DNA of 64,000 nt, taken from positions 61,851,637 to 61,915,636 of the forward strand of contig CM051032.1 of NCBI GenBank assembly GCA_027627225.1. Direction: 5' to 3'. The DNA comes from Congeria kusceri (lineage: Eukaryota > Mollusca > Bivalvia > Myida > Dreissenidae). The notes under the pieces are model-generated. The model ran no database searches and was not told where the DNA came from. It was given only the letters and a program-made list of their open reading frames with translations. Positions 49,183 through 60,563 of the stretch are shown here, piece after piece (positions within the stretch are counted from its first letter, which is position 1; every line of letters starts with the position of its first letter). The translations under genes were made by a program, and so were the position numbers.

Positions 49183-49369
49183 AAAATGATGTCCAAGCCA
49201 ATCTATCTTAAAGCCTTTTAAATAATGTCTTAAAGCCAATCTGTGTTGACGACTTTATTCACTACCACAAGTGCATACATACATCACCATATACACAGTA
49301 ATAAGACATAGTGTATTTAGGTATGAACAGAAAATAAAAATGTGGTCATTACTCTAAATGCCTTTCTAC

Positions 49370-50517
49370 TAGGGATGGCAACGAATAATAGAATATTTGA
49401 ATACTTTACCGAATATTCGAATATTAAATGAGTATTTGAATGGCAAACAAAACAAAAAAATTCTCCATAATAAACTAGCTTAATTCTATAATCCGCGATC
49501 ATTATGTTTTCACAGTAACCTAATTTTACACGTTGACATGTTATTTAACACCATTGATACCCGTATGCGCAGTGGGAGATAACAGATTAAGCAAACAGTG
49601 ACAATCGAGTCGTAAACGGACCCTAAGAAGGGACCGATATTTGAGCAGTTTGTACGTAACATTATTTGGGTGCTAAACTGAAGCTAATTGGAGACCGTTG
49701 TTTTCACACTGATGCTAATTGGAGACCAATGTTCGAACAATGTATGGTGCATTATGCGGTTTAGGTGTTACTATTATTTTAATTTCATTCCTTTAATTAG
49801 CGGTGCATTAACAACAACATTTTCATGCTGACTGTATTCGATCAATATAACACACAAAAATGAGTAAAACAGCACAGGTATATATTCTATGTGTTTCCCG
49901 AATTATCTCAAAGTCTTCTCGTTCATTCAAGTGTTTATTAAATTGTCAAGTTTAGAAAATAACGAGTTGTGTTGCTTGATCTGCTCGCACCTGTGTGATA
50001 TGTGACTGTCAGCAAATAGACTGGTCTATATTTAGTTATGTAATGTGTGTAAACAACCATAGGTACAGTTGTGGAATGATTTGATGTTTTTTATGTTTTA
50101 TACGATGAAATGAGGTCGTCTTACAATACAAGATGCTGCTAAAATCTACTTTGTGTATTGGGTGTCTGTTTTGCAATGTTTGTAGTGTATAGATCTGTTT
50201 TACTATTAATAAATGTATGACAAAGTAAATGATTCGATATAAAATCTAAAAACTGTTTTCTATGTTGTTTTATGATGAAATCAATGGATTGGATAATGAT
50301 GATGATGATTGATGATGATGATGATAGAAAAATTGGTATTAAGTTCATAGAATCGACAGCAATAAGAACGGTTTTTAACGACACATTAATTCGTTTACCT
50401 ATTATGCATTCTGGATAAATAAACGAAGACTCGGACATTTAAAAAACGAACGAATATTCAAATATTTTATTCGAATATGGAATTCGAATAGCGTTTTGGT
50501 AATTGTTTCCATCCCTA
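49370..50517. mobile_element. hAT-type non-autonomous element, copy 2
   Basis: TAGGGATGGCAACGAATAAT ... AATTGTTTCCATCCCTA, 1148 bp. The 8-bp target duplication is CTTTCTAC / CTTTCGAC (7 of 8). Internally it matches the copy at 26340 but has about 280 bp more, between TTATTAAATTGTCA and AACTGTTTTCTATG. GATGAT microsatellite at about 50297-50325. Confidence 0.88.
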
Positions 50518-50696
50518 CTTTCGACTGATGTGTGTAACACCTGATTTGAGAGCTGCTCTCTATGCTGAATGCAAACATTTTAAAGTCAATGTTTGCTTTA
50601 ATTACAACTGTAAATGCATATCCACACATGTGGCCCCAATTTCAGAGCCTGTGTATGTACATTTAAACGTACCTAATTTAGTGGAACCAATTTCAG

Positions 50697-50868
50697 AACT
50701 GGAGATTGAGAATCGTGAGAGTGCGGCCGTGGATGAGAGTCTCAAGGAGAACATCAACGCTGTGCTGTCGGACGCGGAGGAGTTCTCGGATGGCGTCAGG
50801 AGGAAGGACCCCACCCCCTCCGAGGACGACTTTGACGTCATCAAGCTCATCAGCAATGGGGCATATGC
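50697..50868 (+). CDS. MAST: MAST exon E10 (linker and start of kinase domain)
   Basis: The acceptor aatttcag ends at 50696 and the donor GTGAGT starts at 50869. A variable acidic linker (ELEIENRESAAVDESL...) is followed by KDPTPSEDDFDVIKLISNG, the first kinase strand and glycine loop. The last codon is split as GC|T, giving GAYA where MAST kinases normally have GAYG; see the separate finding. The exon starts 179 bases downstream of a hAT element end. Confidence 0.95.
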
Positions 50869-51329
50869 GTGAGTATATATGTATGGAGAGTATGTGTAGG
50901 GGTTGGTGGTCACTAGATGGTCTGGATAAAGGGCATGCGTATTTATGTTACTTTATGGTTCTGGGAAATATGGTCCTCTTTGTGTTTTGGGGGAGGTCAT
51001 CCACAGTTCACAGATGGGGGAAGTTTAATACTTTCTTCAAACAGGGGAAATTCACGGTTTTTACTTGAGAAAGTCAGTAATTTCAGTTGAGAAACAGGCA
51101 GATGTAAATTTCATTTATATTGCGATGGTCCATCGCAAAACTATACTGTATAACTTAGCATAGTTTCGCACTGACCCATCAATTGTCAATCTTGAATTCA
51201 GCTGAGCTATGACAATAACTTTGGTAAATCTGAACAAAATATGGTATTGTGCAATATATTTTAAAGCATGCTTTTCGCTAGTCACTTATTTCTGTACCTT
51301 TATCCTAAAACATTGTTTTGTAATTTCAG

Positions 51330-51865
51330 TGCTGTATATCTAGTCCGACATAAAGACACAAAACAAAAATTTGCCATGAAAAAGATTTGCAAACAGAACC
51401 TGATACTACGTAACCAAACAGAGCAAGTGTTTACAGAGAGAGACGTTCTTACGTTCGCAGACAACCCGTTTGTTGTCAGCATGTGGTGCAGTTTTGAAAC
51501 GAAGCGACACCTGTGCATGGTGATGGAGTTTGTAGAAGGCGGGGACTGTGCGACCCTTCTAAAGAACAGTGGACCATTGCCGTTTGACCTGGCGAGACTT
51601 TATTTTGCGGAGACTGTGCTTGCCTTAGAGTATCTCCATAGTTACGGTATTGTGCACAGAGACGTGAAACCAGACAACTTGCTGATAACTGCCACTGGGC
51701 ACATTAAGCTGACGGATTTTGGATTATCGAAAATCGGCTTGATGAGTTTGACGACCAACCTGTACGAAGGAGCGATGGATAAGGACTGCAAGCAGTTCAG
51801 AGACAAGCAGGTGTTTGGGACACCAGAGTATGTGGCCCCGGAGGTGATCCTGCGTACAGGCTATG
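51330..51865 (+). CDS. MAST: MAST exon E11 (kinase core)
   Basis: This single 536-bp exon carries most of the catalytic domain. The acceptor is tttcag and the donor GTGAGT. Visible elements, in order: strand [15 protein letters not shown] with the ATP-binding lysine; helix-C Glu in [16 protein letters not shown]; hinge [15 protein letters not shown]; catalytic loop [12 protein letters not shown]; metal-binding LTDFGLSK; the MAST activation segment [12 protein letters not shown]; and [13 protein letters not shown]. All catalytic residues are present, so an active kinase is expected. Small differences from the vertebrate sequence are HRDV for HRDL and FGTPEY for CGTPEY. The exon ends one base into the Gly codon of GYGKPVDWW. 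Confidence 0.98.
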
Positions 51866-52570
51866 GTGAGTGATGTCTGACAGTGGAAATCCTATTTGTG
51901 ATGATTTATACCAGGAATTGGTTAAAGGGGTGGCGAAAGCACTAGTACGTATTGCCCAGTTTGTCCCAGAGCATGTACGGACAAGTGAAGTATTGCCAAA
52001 GTTTACTATATATTTACTGTACAGACAAAAAATGCACATCATTTGTCAAAAAACATACAAGTAGGCAAATGCAAGATTTATAATATGCTATATTTAAGAA
52101 AAATATTTTTGATTTATCTTTGTTTATCAGCCAGTAAACAACAATTTATAGTTCTGATGGGTAGGAATTAAACCATGAGGGCGTTAGCCCGAGTGGTTTA
52201 ATAGCCACACATCAAAATGACAAAGAGTTGCTTATTGGCCGATAAACAATGATAATGCGAAAAATTATTTGGATGCTAACAGGATTTGACAAATATTTTT
52301 GCAATTGTTATGAGAACTATATTTTACTTTGCTCCGCTCAGAATCTTTTTGCGTTGTTTATTGGGTAGTTTAACCACGATAATTTTATTCTTTGTGTATA
52401 GAAAAGTCTGCGAGTATCATGTTATAATTAAATGTGCGAAACAACATTCCACAGTTTTTGCTGAGCAGTAATTGATCAGCTTCGCAATTTTGTGAGGTTT
52501 CATGTTGAGGAGGGTGTAATATGTTGGCACTTTTGTGAATTCTTTGAGGATCTAGTGAAAAAAAATAATT
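51866..52570. other. Unassigned start of intron 11
   Basis: It contains a 36-base stem ATTAAACCA / TGGTTTAAT (52167-52202) with an inner GGGC/GCCC pair. This may be one end of a small element. Otherwise nothing recognised. Confidence 0.4.
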
Positions 52571-52765
52571 GTGGCGTGTCGTGGGAAAACCGGACTTAAT
52601 GCATGTGCATAAAGTGTCGTCCCAGATTAGCCTGTGCAATCCGCACAGGCTAATCTGGGACGGCACTTTCCGCTTTTATGGTATTTTCTGTTTCAAGGAA
52701 GTCTGTTCTAAACATAAATTTCACTGTAGTCGGAAAGTGCCGTCCTGGATTAGCCTGTGCGGACT
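52571..52765. mobile_element. Palindromic MITE, copy 13 (right end missing)
   Basis: GTGGCGTGTCGTGGGAAAAC to GGATTAGCCTGTGCGGAC; the second arm stops there. Confidence 0.8.
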
Positions 52766-52996
52766 TTACTAGTACATGTATACATGTATGTTGAAGAATC
52801 ATGCCAAAAACGGAATCTGCTTGAAAAATGTTAGTTTTCGTCATAATGAATACAATATTGTTTGTAGTGTGTCTATACATGTTTTCTGTTAAATTTAAGT
52901 CCGCAAGAACAATTACAGATATTGGAAAAAAAATTAAGATGCTTTTAACTTACTTTTAAATCTTCATATCAAAATTGAGCATTATTTCCTATATAT

Positions 52997-53158
52997 GAGG
53001 CGTGGCGTGGGAAACTGGGGCTTAATGCATGTGCGTAACAGAAAATACCATAAAAGTGGAATGTGCCGTCCTGGATTAGCCTGTGCGGGCTGCACAGGCT
53101 AATCCGGGACAACACTTTATGCACATGCATTAAGCCCGATTTTCCCATAACATGCCTC
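52997..53158. mobile_element. Palindromic MITE, copy 14 (internal deletion)
   Basis: GAGGCGTGGCGTGGGAAACT ... TTCCCATAACATGCCTC with target duplication ATAT on both sides. Confidence 0.85.
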
Positions 53159-53232
53159 ATATTTTCTTTGATTTAGTGATATTTTGTTAGGTTTCTACAA
53201 TTTATACGACAGTATGTATTATTATTTTCCAG

Positions 53233-53343
53233 GTAAGCCAGTGGACTGGTGGTCTATGGGCATCATTCTGTATGAGTTTCTAGTGGGTTGTCCCCCTTTC
53301 TTCGGTGATACGCCAGAGGAACTCTTCTCCCAAGTCATCCACG
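53233..53343 (+). CDS. MAST: MAST exon E12 (kinase C-lobe)
   Basis: The acceptor tattttccag ends at 53232 and the donor GTAAAC starts at 53344. In phase with E11 it reads [19 protein letters not shown], then [24 protein letters not shown] is the conserved helix-F motif of AGC kinases, and [11 protein letters not shown] is MAST-specific. Two palindromic MITEs lie in the intron just upstream, the nearer ending at 53158. Confidence 0.97.
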
Positions 53344-53497
53344 GTAAACCGTCCTGGAATATGTCTTGAAATTCACTATCAGGTGTCATTTATGCAGTTT
53401 ATCGGAAATGTCTTTGAAAATAGTATGGGTTTGTTTTGGTTTGCATTTTACCTAGTTTGTTTGCCATTTCTGTGCTGTTGCAATAGATTTTTTTTTA

Positions 53498-54275
53498 ACT
53501 GTAAACATATAGAAATTTGTTGGTATGAAATTTCATGGTTTTTTCAAAAATGGCAATTTGATTGGTACTTTATTTCGTGGATTTCAAAATTTGAAGAAAA
53601 ACATGCAAACACTAAAAAGTATTTTTCCTAAATTAAATAGACACAATTAAACGTAGTAATTCGCAATGCTTGTGCTCCGATAATCTCCGTTGAAGACGTG
53701 TCAATTAATCACGTGTATAGGGGTACTATAGTATATCTATGTAACCAATAATTGTTCGATCAGAGCAATTAAACTGTAACCTATATTTACCCCCAACCAT
53801 AAATTGCCAATTGACGTGTGTTGTTATAACAATATTTACAAACTGTTACTCTTGTGGTCCCAATCAAGAGATGACAATGCTTAATAAGGGCATTTAACAC
53901 GGAGGTGTGGAAAAATTACGCTGTCACTTATTTGCATCTCAACGTTATTTGACGTTAATTGGTGCTTGTGATAAATCTGCAAACTGTTACTTTGGTGGCT
54001 CCAATATAGAGATAAAGGTTTATTAAGTACTTTAACATCGTGATTTCTTTAAAACATGTATTTATTTATAGCGATTCAATTCAATGCTTGTTCTCCATGA
54101 TTTCCGTGATTGTTTATGTTACGAATTATATTTAGTAATAAACATGTTTGGATGATGGCAACATTCGGATGCTGTAGCAATGTATGAAATTTTGTTTGGG
54201 ACTTGAATTTGTGGTTTGGTCTACCCACGAAATCCACGAAAATTCGTACCCCACGAATAATAATACTTTTACAGT
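53498..54275. mobile_element. Candidate ACTGTAAA-ended element
   Basis: The left ACTGTAAACATATAG and the right TACTTTTACAGT are inverse. ATTTCGTGGATTTC on the left is mirrored by GAAATCCACGAAAATTCG on the right. The element begins 155 bases after E12. Confidence 0.45.
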
Positions 54276-54727
54276 ATATCAAACATAAAGACATATGCAA
54301 CAGAAGCTCAGTATCAGAAACAAATTATTAAAATGATAACTATCATTGAATCTTCAGTAATATTAAATAGCAAAGTTTGAACCTGAGTTGCAATTAAACC
54401 TTAGAAGAGTGGAAGAAAGGCAATAGCTTTTCAACATGGACTATTCTGTTCCGGACTTCAGCGTCCAGAAATTTAGAATGTTTCTGATACCCATCAGAAA
54501 TGGAATATTTTACATATGGATTTAATACATAATGGATGTTAACTACATTGAAAAGGGTGAGTTATTTACTTAATTACATTTATGTTTGAGATCGGGGAAA
54601 AACAGACTAGTGTATACATGTTTATCTACTGAATGGCCTGGCAAGTTACCGGTATATCGCGATGCAGATATATCGCGATCGTGATCCGTGGATCCCGCGA
54701 ATCGCCATATAATGGAGTTACAGTGTA

Positions 54728-55740
54728 GTGGGATGTTGGTTAAACTCAATATTTTAATATGGTTCTGAAGTTTGGGGGCTGCATGATGCTACTATGTTAG
54801 AAAAGATTCATTTAAATTTTTGTAAAAGGTTACTTTATGTTAAGATACAAACTCAAAATAATCTTGTATATGGTGAACTTGGTAGAACCTATCTCCGTAC
54901 TAACAGGACTGTGAATGTAGTCAGATATTGGCTAAAAATTGTTCAATTAGAGGACTGTAAATATGTTCCATGTGTGTTCAACAATATGTGCAATGAAATG
55001 TAAAATAAGCCAAAAGTAAAAAATTGGGTTAAATCTGTATGTTCTCTTTAAGTGTCGGTGATGATAAAATGTTTCTGCCTATGATAAAGTTAAGATTGAA
55101 CGATGAATTTTTACAAAATTGCATGTCTGAGCTTAATAATTGTTCTAGAGCTAGAACTTGCACAATGTGTTGTGATTTTAAATTGAAACCGTACTTGTCA
55201 AATGTTAAAACATGCAAGTTTAGAAGTGACCTTAGTAGAGTTAGAGTTTTTTCACATAGATTAAAAGTTGAGGCTGGAAGATGGCATAAACCTGTTTCAA
55301 TTCAGTTTGATGGAAGACGATGTAATAGTTGTAATGTACTGGAAGACAAGTATCACTTTATAATTGAATGTAATCTTTATACAGAAATTAGAAAATTGTA
55401 TATTGATAAATATTATTGGAAAAGACCAAGAGTGTATACATTTGTTGAGTTAATGAAGTCCGAAAATGATCGAACTAAAAATAACCTTGCATTATATGTT
55501 AACAAGGCTTTCAAACTCCGAAATTTGTTTAATTAGTACTATGATTAATTTTTCTTAATAATCTTATAATATATTTGTTATACATAATTGTTTCATGTAT
55601 AATGATAGGCCTCTCCCTGCATTTCATGTATGTGTACATGTGTCTCTTGTGTACTTAATTTACATACCTGTTACATGGCTGATTTATTGTAAATATGTGT
55701 ATATAATATATAAATATCATAGGCAGTTGAGGGGTATAGT
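54728..55740 (+). pseudogene. 5'-truncated, decayed LINE reverse-transcriptase gene (3' end)
   Basis: The reading goes LVKLNIL, frame change, YGSEVWGLHDATMLEKIHL, NFCKRLLYVK..NNLVYGELG, stop at 55001, then a frame change near 55045 into SVGDDKMFLPMIKLRL. It ends with a C-terminal zinc-knuckle pattern (CNSC...HFIIEC) and a stop at 55534. YGSEVWG and the late CxxC..HxxxxC are typical of the C-terminal part of non-LTR retrotransposon ORF2 in marine invertebrates. At least two frame changes and one stop show that it is dead. The 3' limit is approximate; no clear poly-A tail. Confidence 0.85.
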
Positions 55741-56457
55741 AAATATTGCACCCCGAGGAGAGTGATGTCAACCGAGGCCAAAATACTGTATCAAGCACAA
55801 ACTAGTCATATATTGTAAACTAAAGTTTATTGTTGGAAAACCAAGCACTCATCGACATTGATTTTTTAAAATACATTTTAATAAGCGCCTACTGATCATT
55901 AGCTAATACTGATTTCCCAGAAAACCCGAGTTGCTATTTTTAGGCCCACATGCAGGGTATATTTTAGTCAAGCGCGGGATGAATTAAAAATTATACCCCG
56001 CTCGGTATATATTACTTTCCAACTCTATGACATATTAAAATTATACAGGGATGGGTATATCGGATTTTACAATGTGAAAACAAAGTGAGGTATAATAATA
56101 TGTATTGTATACTCATGGAGTCCAATGTATAAAGCAGTAAACTCTCAACTCTTATCTGTAGATATGCAATCCGTGATTTAAATTCAGATTTAAAAGTTAA
56201 CTTCTCATTTCCTATGTATTCAGGAATGTGTCACTACAAAATTGGGTATTGTTTGAAAGCTATTCAGGAATTGGTTCTTTAATAGGGCCCAGTTGAAAAG
56301 GAAAACAATCACTGTAAGCCTCTGTGTTAATATGCTTATCCTACTACTAAATGAATTTATAGAAAGAAACTCTTCCTGCTAGGCAAACTTTTGCTTTAAT
56401 TGCCTGGCAAGGTTTATCCAACCCCCTTATGTATGTTCTTTTGACGGATCATTTTTG
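55741..56457. other. Unassigned part of intron 12
   Basis: AT-rich; no termini or coding signal. Confidence 0.45.
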
Positions 56458-57335
56458 TGTCGCCTGACTAGGCGACATATAGGTGTTACTTTTGTCGGCG
56501 ACGGTGTCAGCTGTGGCGGCGGTTGCGGCGTCCCCTTTCGCTTGTCTGGAGCATAACTCTTAGACTATTAAAGCTATCAACATGAAACTTCATAGGTAGA
56601 TAGATCTCATTGAGGGGAAGTGCAGTGCACAAGAACCGTTACTCTGCACCTCATACTTTTGGAGTTATTGCCCTTTGTTTATTTTCATACTTAATTTTTG
56701 TCCGGAGCATAACTCTAAGACTATGAAAGCTATCAACTTGAAACTTCATAGGTAGATAGATCTCATTGAGGAGAAGTGCATTGCACAAGAACTGTTACTC
56801 TGCATCACATGCTTTTGGAGTTATTGCCCTTTGTTTATTTTCATACTTAAATTTTGTCCAGAGTATAACTCTAAGACTATAAAAGCTATCAACTTGAAAC
56901 TTCACAGGTAGATAGATCTCAATGAGGGAAAGTGCAATGCACAAGAATCGTTACTCTGCACCTCATACTTTTGGAGTTATTGCCCTTTGTTTAATGTCAT
57001 ACTTAATTTTTGTCCGGTGCATAACTCTAAGACTATGAAATCTATCAACTTAAAACTTCATAGGTAGATAGATCTCATTGAGGAGAAGTGTAGTGCACAA
57101 GAATCGTTACTCTGCATCACATACTTTTGGAGTTATTGCCCTTTGTTTATTTTCATGCTTAATTTTTGTCTGGAGCATAACTCGAAGACTATGAAAGCTA
57201 TCAACTTGAAACTTCATAGGTAGATAGATCTTATTGAGGAGAAGTGCAGTGCACAAGAACCGTTATTCTGCACCTCATACTTTTGGAGTTATTGCCCTTT
57301 GTAAATTTTCATACTTATTTTTGTTTCGCATTTTT
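56458..57335. repeat. 150-bp tandem repeats, about 5.5 units, with palindromic 5' end
   Basis: Begins TGTCGCCTGACTAGGCGACA. The repeated unit holds TTTTTGTCCGGAGCATAACT, CATAGGTAGATAGATCTCAT, GTGCAGTGCACAAGAACCG and GGAGTTATTGCCCTTTGTTT. Probably the core of a further minisatellite-bearing mobile element. Confidence 0.85.
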
Positions 57336-57643
57336 GGTTTTAATTAGTCTTTTATTTGCAATTAGCCAGAGTGCAGTGCTTTTGAAGATTTCAATAAATC
57401 TGTTAAAAAAATTTGAGCATTAACCTTAAGTGCTTCTTCATTTGGATTCACGTAAGCTATCTGGCGTCAGGTGAAACATCCGACTCGCTGGGTTCTAGTT
57501 TCCACAAAAAATGAGAGACGTCATTCCAATGTATTTAAAAGGTCAAGCCTCACCGTGTAAACCTTTCTTCAACTCTTCAGATAAATTCACGTACACAAAT
57601 ATCCTAACCTAAAATTCTCCATGATCATTCATTATTTTTCCAG

Positions 57644-57871
57644 AGGAGATAGAATGGCCTCAGGAGGAGGAATGGCAGGTGAGGGAAGACGCCAAAAGCT
57701 TGATTAGCCTGCTACTGCAGCACAACCCCATAAAGCGGTTAGGGGCCGGGGGAGCCCAGGAGGTTAAAGACCACTATTACTTTGAGGACCTGGACTGGGA
57801 AGGACTGCTGCGGCAGAAGGCAGAGTTCATACCGAGCCTGGATGATGATGAAGATACCTCGTACTTTGACA
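57644..57871 (+). CDS. MAST: MAST exon E13 (end of kinase domain, AGC tail)
   Basis: The acceptor tttttccag ends at 57643 and the donor GTGAGT starts at 57872. It reads EEIEWPQEEEW...DAKSLISLLLQHNPIKRLG, then the AGC extension LDWEGLLRQKAEFIPSL, then DDDEDTSYFD. The RLG motif and the LRQKAEFIP..ED-TSYFD tail are diagnostic of MAST. A 150-bp repeat array ends about 300 bases upstream. Confidence 0.97.
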
Positions 57872-58217
57872 GTGAGTGACATCTACTCCCTCACAGTTTG
57901 ATCATTTTCCTAATAACTTTATCCTTTATCTGTTAGTCCTATTACTTTCAAATTTACAGTTTGTCTCATTTCCAGCCTTTATTTCATATGTGATTTACTG
58001 TCTGTTTCAAGAGACTAATGTGGCTTACTGCCTTGCTATCTACCTTGCAGTCCCGCATGTTATTGGCAAGCCATATGCCCCACTGACCTATCGATGTTTC
58101 CACAAATGCAAATGTATTCAATGTTTATACAATCATTGCATTGAATATCTCCTGTTAAACTGTAAACCTAGTTGTAAGGAAAACATTGCAGATACATTCG
58201 TTAGTTTATCACTGCAG

Positions 58218-58357
58218 CTCGTGCCGAGAAGTACAATCACGAGCTGGAGACGGAGGACACGGACCTTGACGACTCCGAGGACGCTCTGTTCCACAGCTTC
58301 TCTTCCATGTCTCCACGCTTCAGCAAGGTGTACTCACGCATTGAGGAATTACACGAG
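58218..58357 (+). CDS. MAST: MAST exon E14
   Basis: The acceptor cactgcag ends at 58217 and the donor GTAGGG starts at 58358. After the split Thr codon it reads TRAEKYNHELETEDTDLDDSE, then DALFHSFSSMSPRFSKVYSR, then IEELHE. This matches the family's TRSERYHH, then an acidic stretch, then FSSCSPRFSKVYSS. The exon ends in phase 0. Its last 40 or so bases and the following intron are repeated about 120 bases downstream. Confidence 0.94.
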
Positions 58358-58545
58358 GTAGGGATGTAGCGAGGGTGGAGAGCTTCTGACAGGGTGCTTT
58401 GTAGTGTTTGTGTGTGTCAGGTGGGATTAAATGATCTTGTGTGCAAGGTGCACTCTGCCATCGAGGAATTACACGAGGTAGGGACATAGGGAAGTGGAGT
58501 GCTTCTGACAGGGTGCTTTGTTGTGTTTGGTGTGTTTCTGATGGA
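58328..58545. repeat. Duplication covering the E14 tail and intron start
   Basis: 58325-58412 and 58445-58535 share AAGGTG.ACTC, GAGGAATTACACGAGGTAGGG and CTTCTGACAGGGTGCTTTGT. Two copies, about 120 bp apart. Confidence 0.85.
58421..58477 (+). CDS. Candidate 57-nt alternative exon from duplicated E14 tail
   Basis: It lies between a TG-rich acceptor (gtgtgtgtcag, ends 58420) and a donor GTAGGG at 58478. It is phase 0 on both sides and open for 19 codons: VGLNDLVCKVHSAIEELHE. Its second half copies the end of E14 (KVYSRIEELHE). The following intron bases also match those after E14 (GTAGGGA, then CTTCTGACAGGGTGCTTTG). Whether it is spliced in is unknown; the acceptor has few C residues and is only moderate. 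Confidence 0.3.
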
Positions 58546-59789
58546 TTAGTTTCAGGGCTTTTTTAAGAGGTTGGGAAAGGGGTAAAGCCCTGGTTTTGGG
58601 GTATAAATAACCGTTACAAATTTGATAAAGGGCAACAAAAAATCCAGGTGTTAAGTAAATATTCCAGGGGACTAGTGTATGATTTTAAAGAAATTTTGCT
58701 TGGGGTATGCCTATATTTGACCCCTGCTATATAAGGTAAAAAGCCCTCAGTTTTATTTTGTGTGATGGTAGCTGGTAGTTTGTAGTGTGGTTGTACTAAA
58801 ACATTATGGGTAAATTATTGTATTGATATAGTTACAGGAAACTTATGCTTTAGGTATGGAAAGGGAAGGAACTACGTATAATTTTAAAATTCTTGTATGA
58901 GAAAGCAGCCGTGTCAAAGGTCAGTTGCAACTGCTGGAATAGATTATATAACGTCCATGCCTTCCGATACTTCATTTATAATGAATAATGTTTTGTTGTG
59001 TAAAAACCAGCAATGATGTGGATTATAAGGATTAGCACGGAGATTGACCTGTACCAAAAAACTAGCATGCTTTCTGTAGAAAAAGGGGCAAGCAGAAGAG
59101 ACACCAGAGGAAGATAAGGTACTGGTATTCTGTTACAACATCTGGTCGAGGGTACAAATAACAATCACTGTTGCAAAAATCATGAATTTACATTAATAGT
59201 CTTTGAAACAAAAAAGGCACCGGTATTTTTCATCAGAAATGCACAGAAGTATAGTACATATGGTAAATGTATTATGTGTATTTTATGTTTTATAATAAAA
59301 CTTTAAGCACCATTGTTTTGACTAATATTTTGTTAAAGTGAAATCGGTGGTATTGTTTTCACATTTGATATTTTGTAGATGTCTGAAAATTCATGATTTT
59401 GCCAAACAAATATGTTATCATGTATTTTTTGTTTAATATATTGGTTACCTATTATTTGCAGTCATCTGTGGTATATCTTATGATGTCAGGAATATGTTAT
59501 TATGTTGTTCCCAAATTATAACTGGTTTTCAAAAACATGGCTGCATGTGAAAAAAAAACATAACAATGTGTTTTTCTTCAGAGGTAAGGGTTCTAACTCT
59601 GTTGCTATTGGATATTATTTGCTGTATTTCTGAAATATATAATGTATCCTAATTGTATGCATGTTGTTGTTGCCTTGTATAATCAGAATTATAAGTGTAA
59701 GAAGTTTTAAGCTAAATAATATATATAAAATGACTTACAAGTTTCCATAATTCATATAATTTGGCTTTCTGTGCTGTTTAACAAACCCA
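58546..59789. other. Unassigned part of intron 14
   Basis: AT-rich, no recognisable repeat ends; short open frames only. Confidence 0.45.
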
Positions 59790-60563
59790 TGGGCAAATGT
59801 TCTGAAAACTCTTTAAAGTGAAAACTTAAACTTCCTTAAGCCAGTGGCTGGTACATTTCAAGTTTATTTTGTCTTAAATGGTTTTAATTTTGTAAAGCAT
59901 CATCAGGGGATTCTTATATTACCATATTTCAAACATAAAATATGGATTTATACACAGAAAGTGTTCTATGACTTAAGTTAAGACTTTACCTAGGAGCTTT
60001 GTGAATACTGCCCCTGGGCCCTTATCCACAAAGCTCCTAAGAGAAAACTTGAAGTAAATTACTTAAAATCACGAAATTCGTTAAGTCTGTGGCTGGTTCA
60101 TTTAAAGTTATTTTGTCTTAAATGGTTTTTCTCTGGTTAAGAATCAGCAGATACTTCTTATTTTACCATATTTCAAGAATAAAATATTGATTTTCTAATG
60201 GAAAATGGAATTTGAATATTTCTCTTGAATATGACTTAAGATTTTCCTTAGGAGCTTAATGGATATGGCCCCTGGTGATGATCCTTAGCCTGGCATAAGG
60301 CTGTTTTATCCAGGACCCATATTCACAAAGTTCCTTAGGGAAAACTTAAGTAAATTTCTTAAATTTATAAAATTCTTCACGTTTGTGGCTATTTCACGGA
60401 TAGGTCTTTTTACATTAAAATGTTTCAAACTAGTAAATATTGCTTAGAATTTTCATATTTTACTCTTTTGTAAACAGAAATCATTGGATTTCACATAGAA
60501 AATTTGATTTGAAATTTTCAACTTAAGTAAAGATTTCCCTTAGGAGCTTTGTGAATACCAGTC
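59790..60563. mobile_element. Three ATTCACAAAGCTCC-family MITEs in a row
   Basis: Approximate copies: 59790-60014 (left end eroded), 60017-60274 (TTATCCACAAAGCTCC ... GGAGCTTAATGGATATGGCC), and 60313-60563 (CATATTCACAAAGTTCC ... GGAGCTTTGTGAATACC). The same orientation and spacing suggest tandem multiplication. Confidence 0.75.

Noticed and set aside
50602..50913. 103-codon minus-strand frame opposite E10
   Set aside because: Shadow of the coding exon E10; Ser-rich only because of complementary codons.
55039..55536. 165-codon frame considered as a host gene
   Set aside because: It continues a reverse-transcriptase-type reading that starts upstream at YGSEVWG, with frame breaks between, and so is a LINE remnant.
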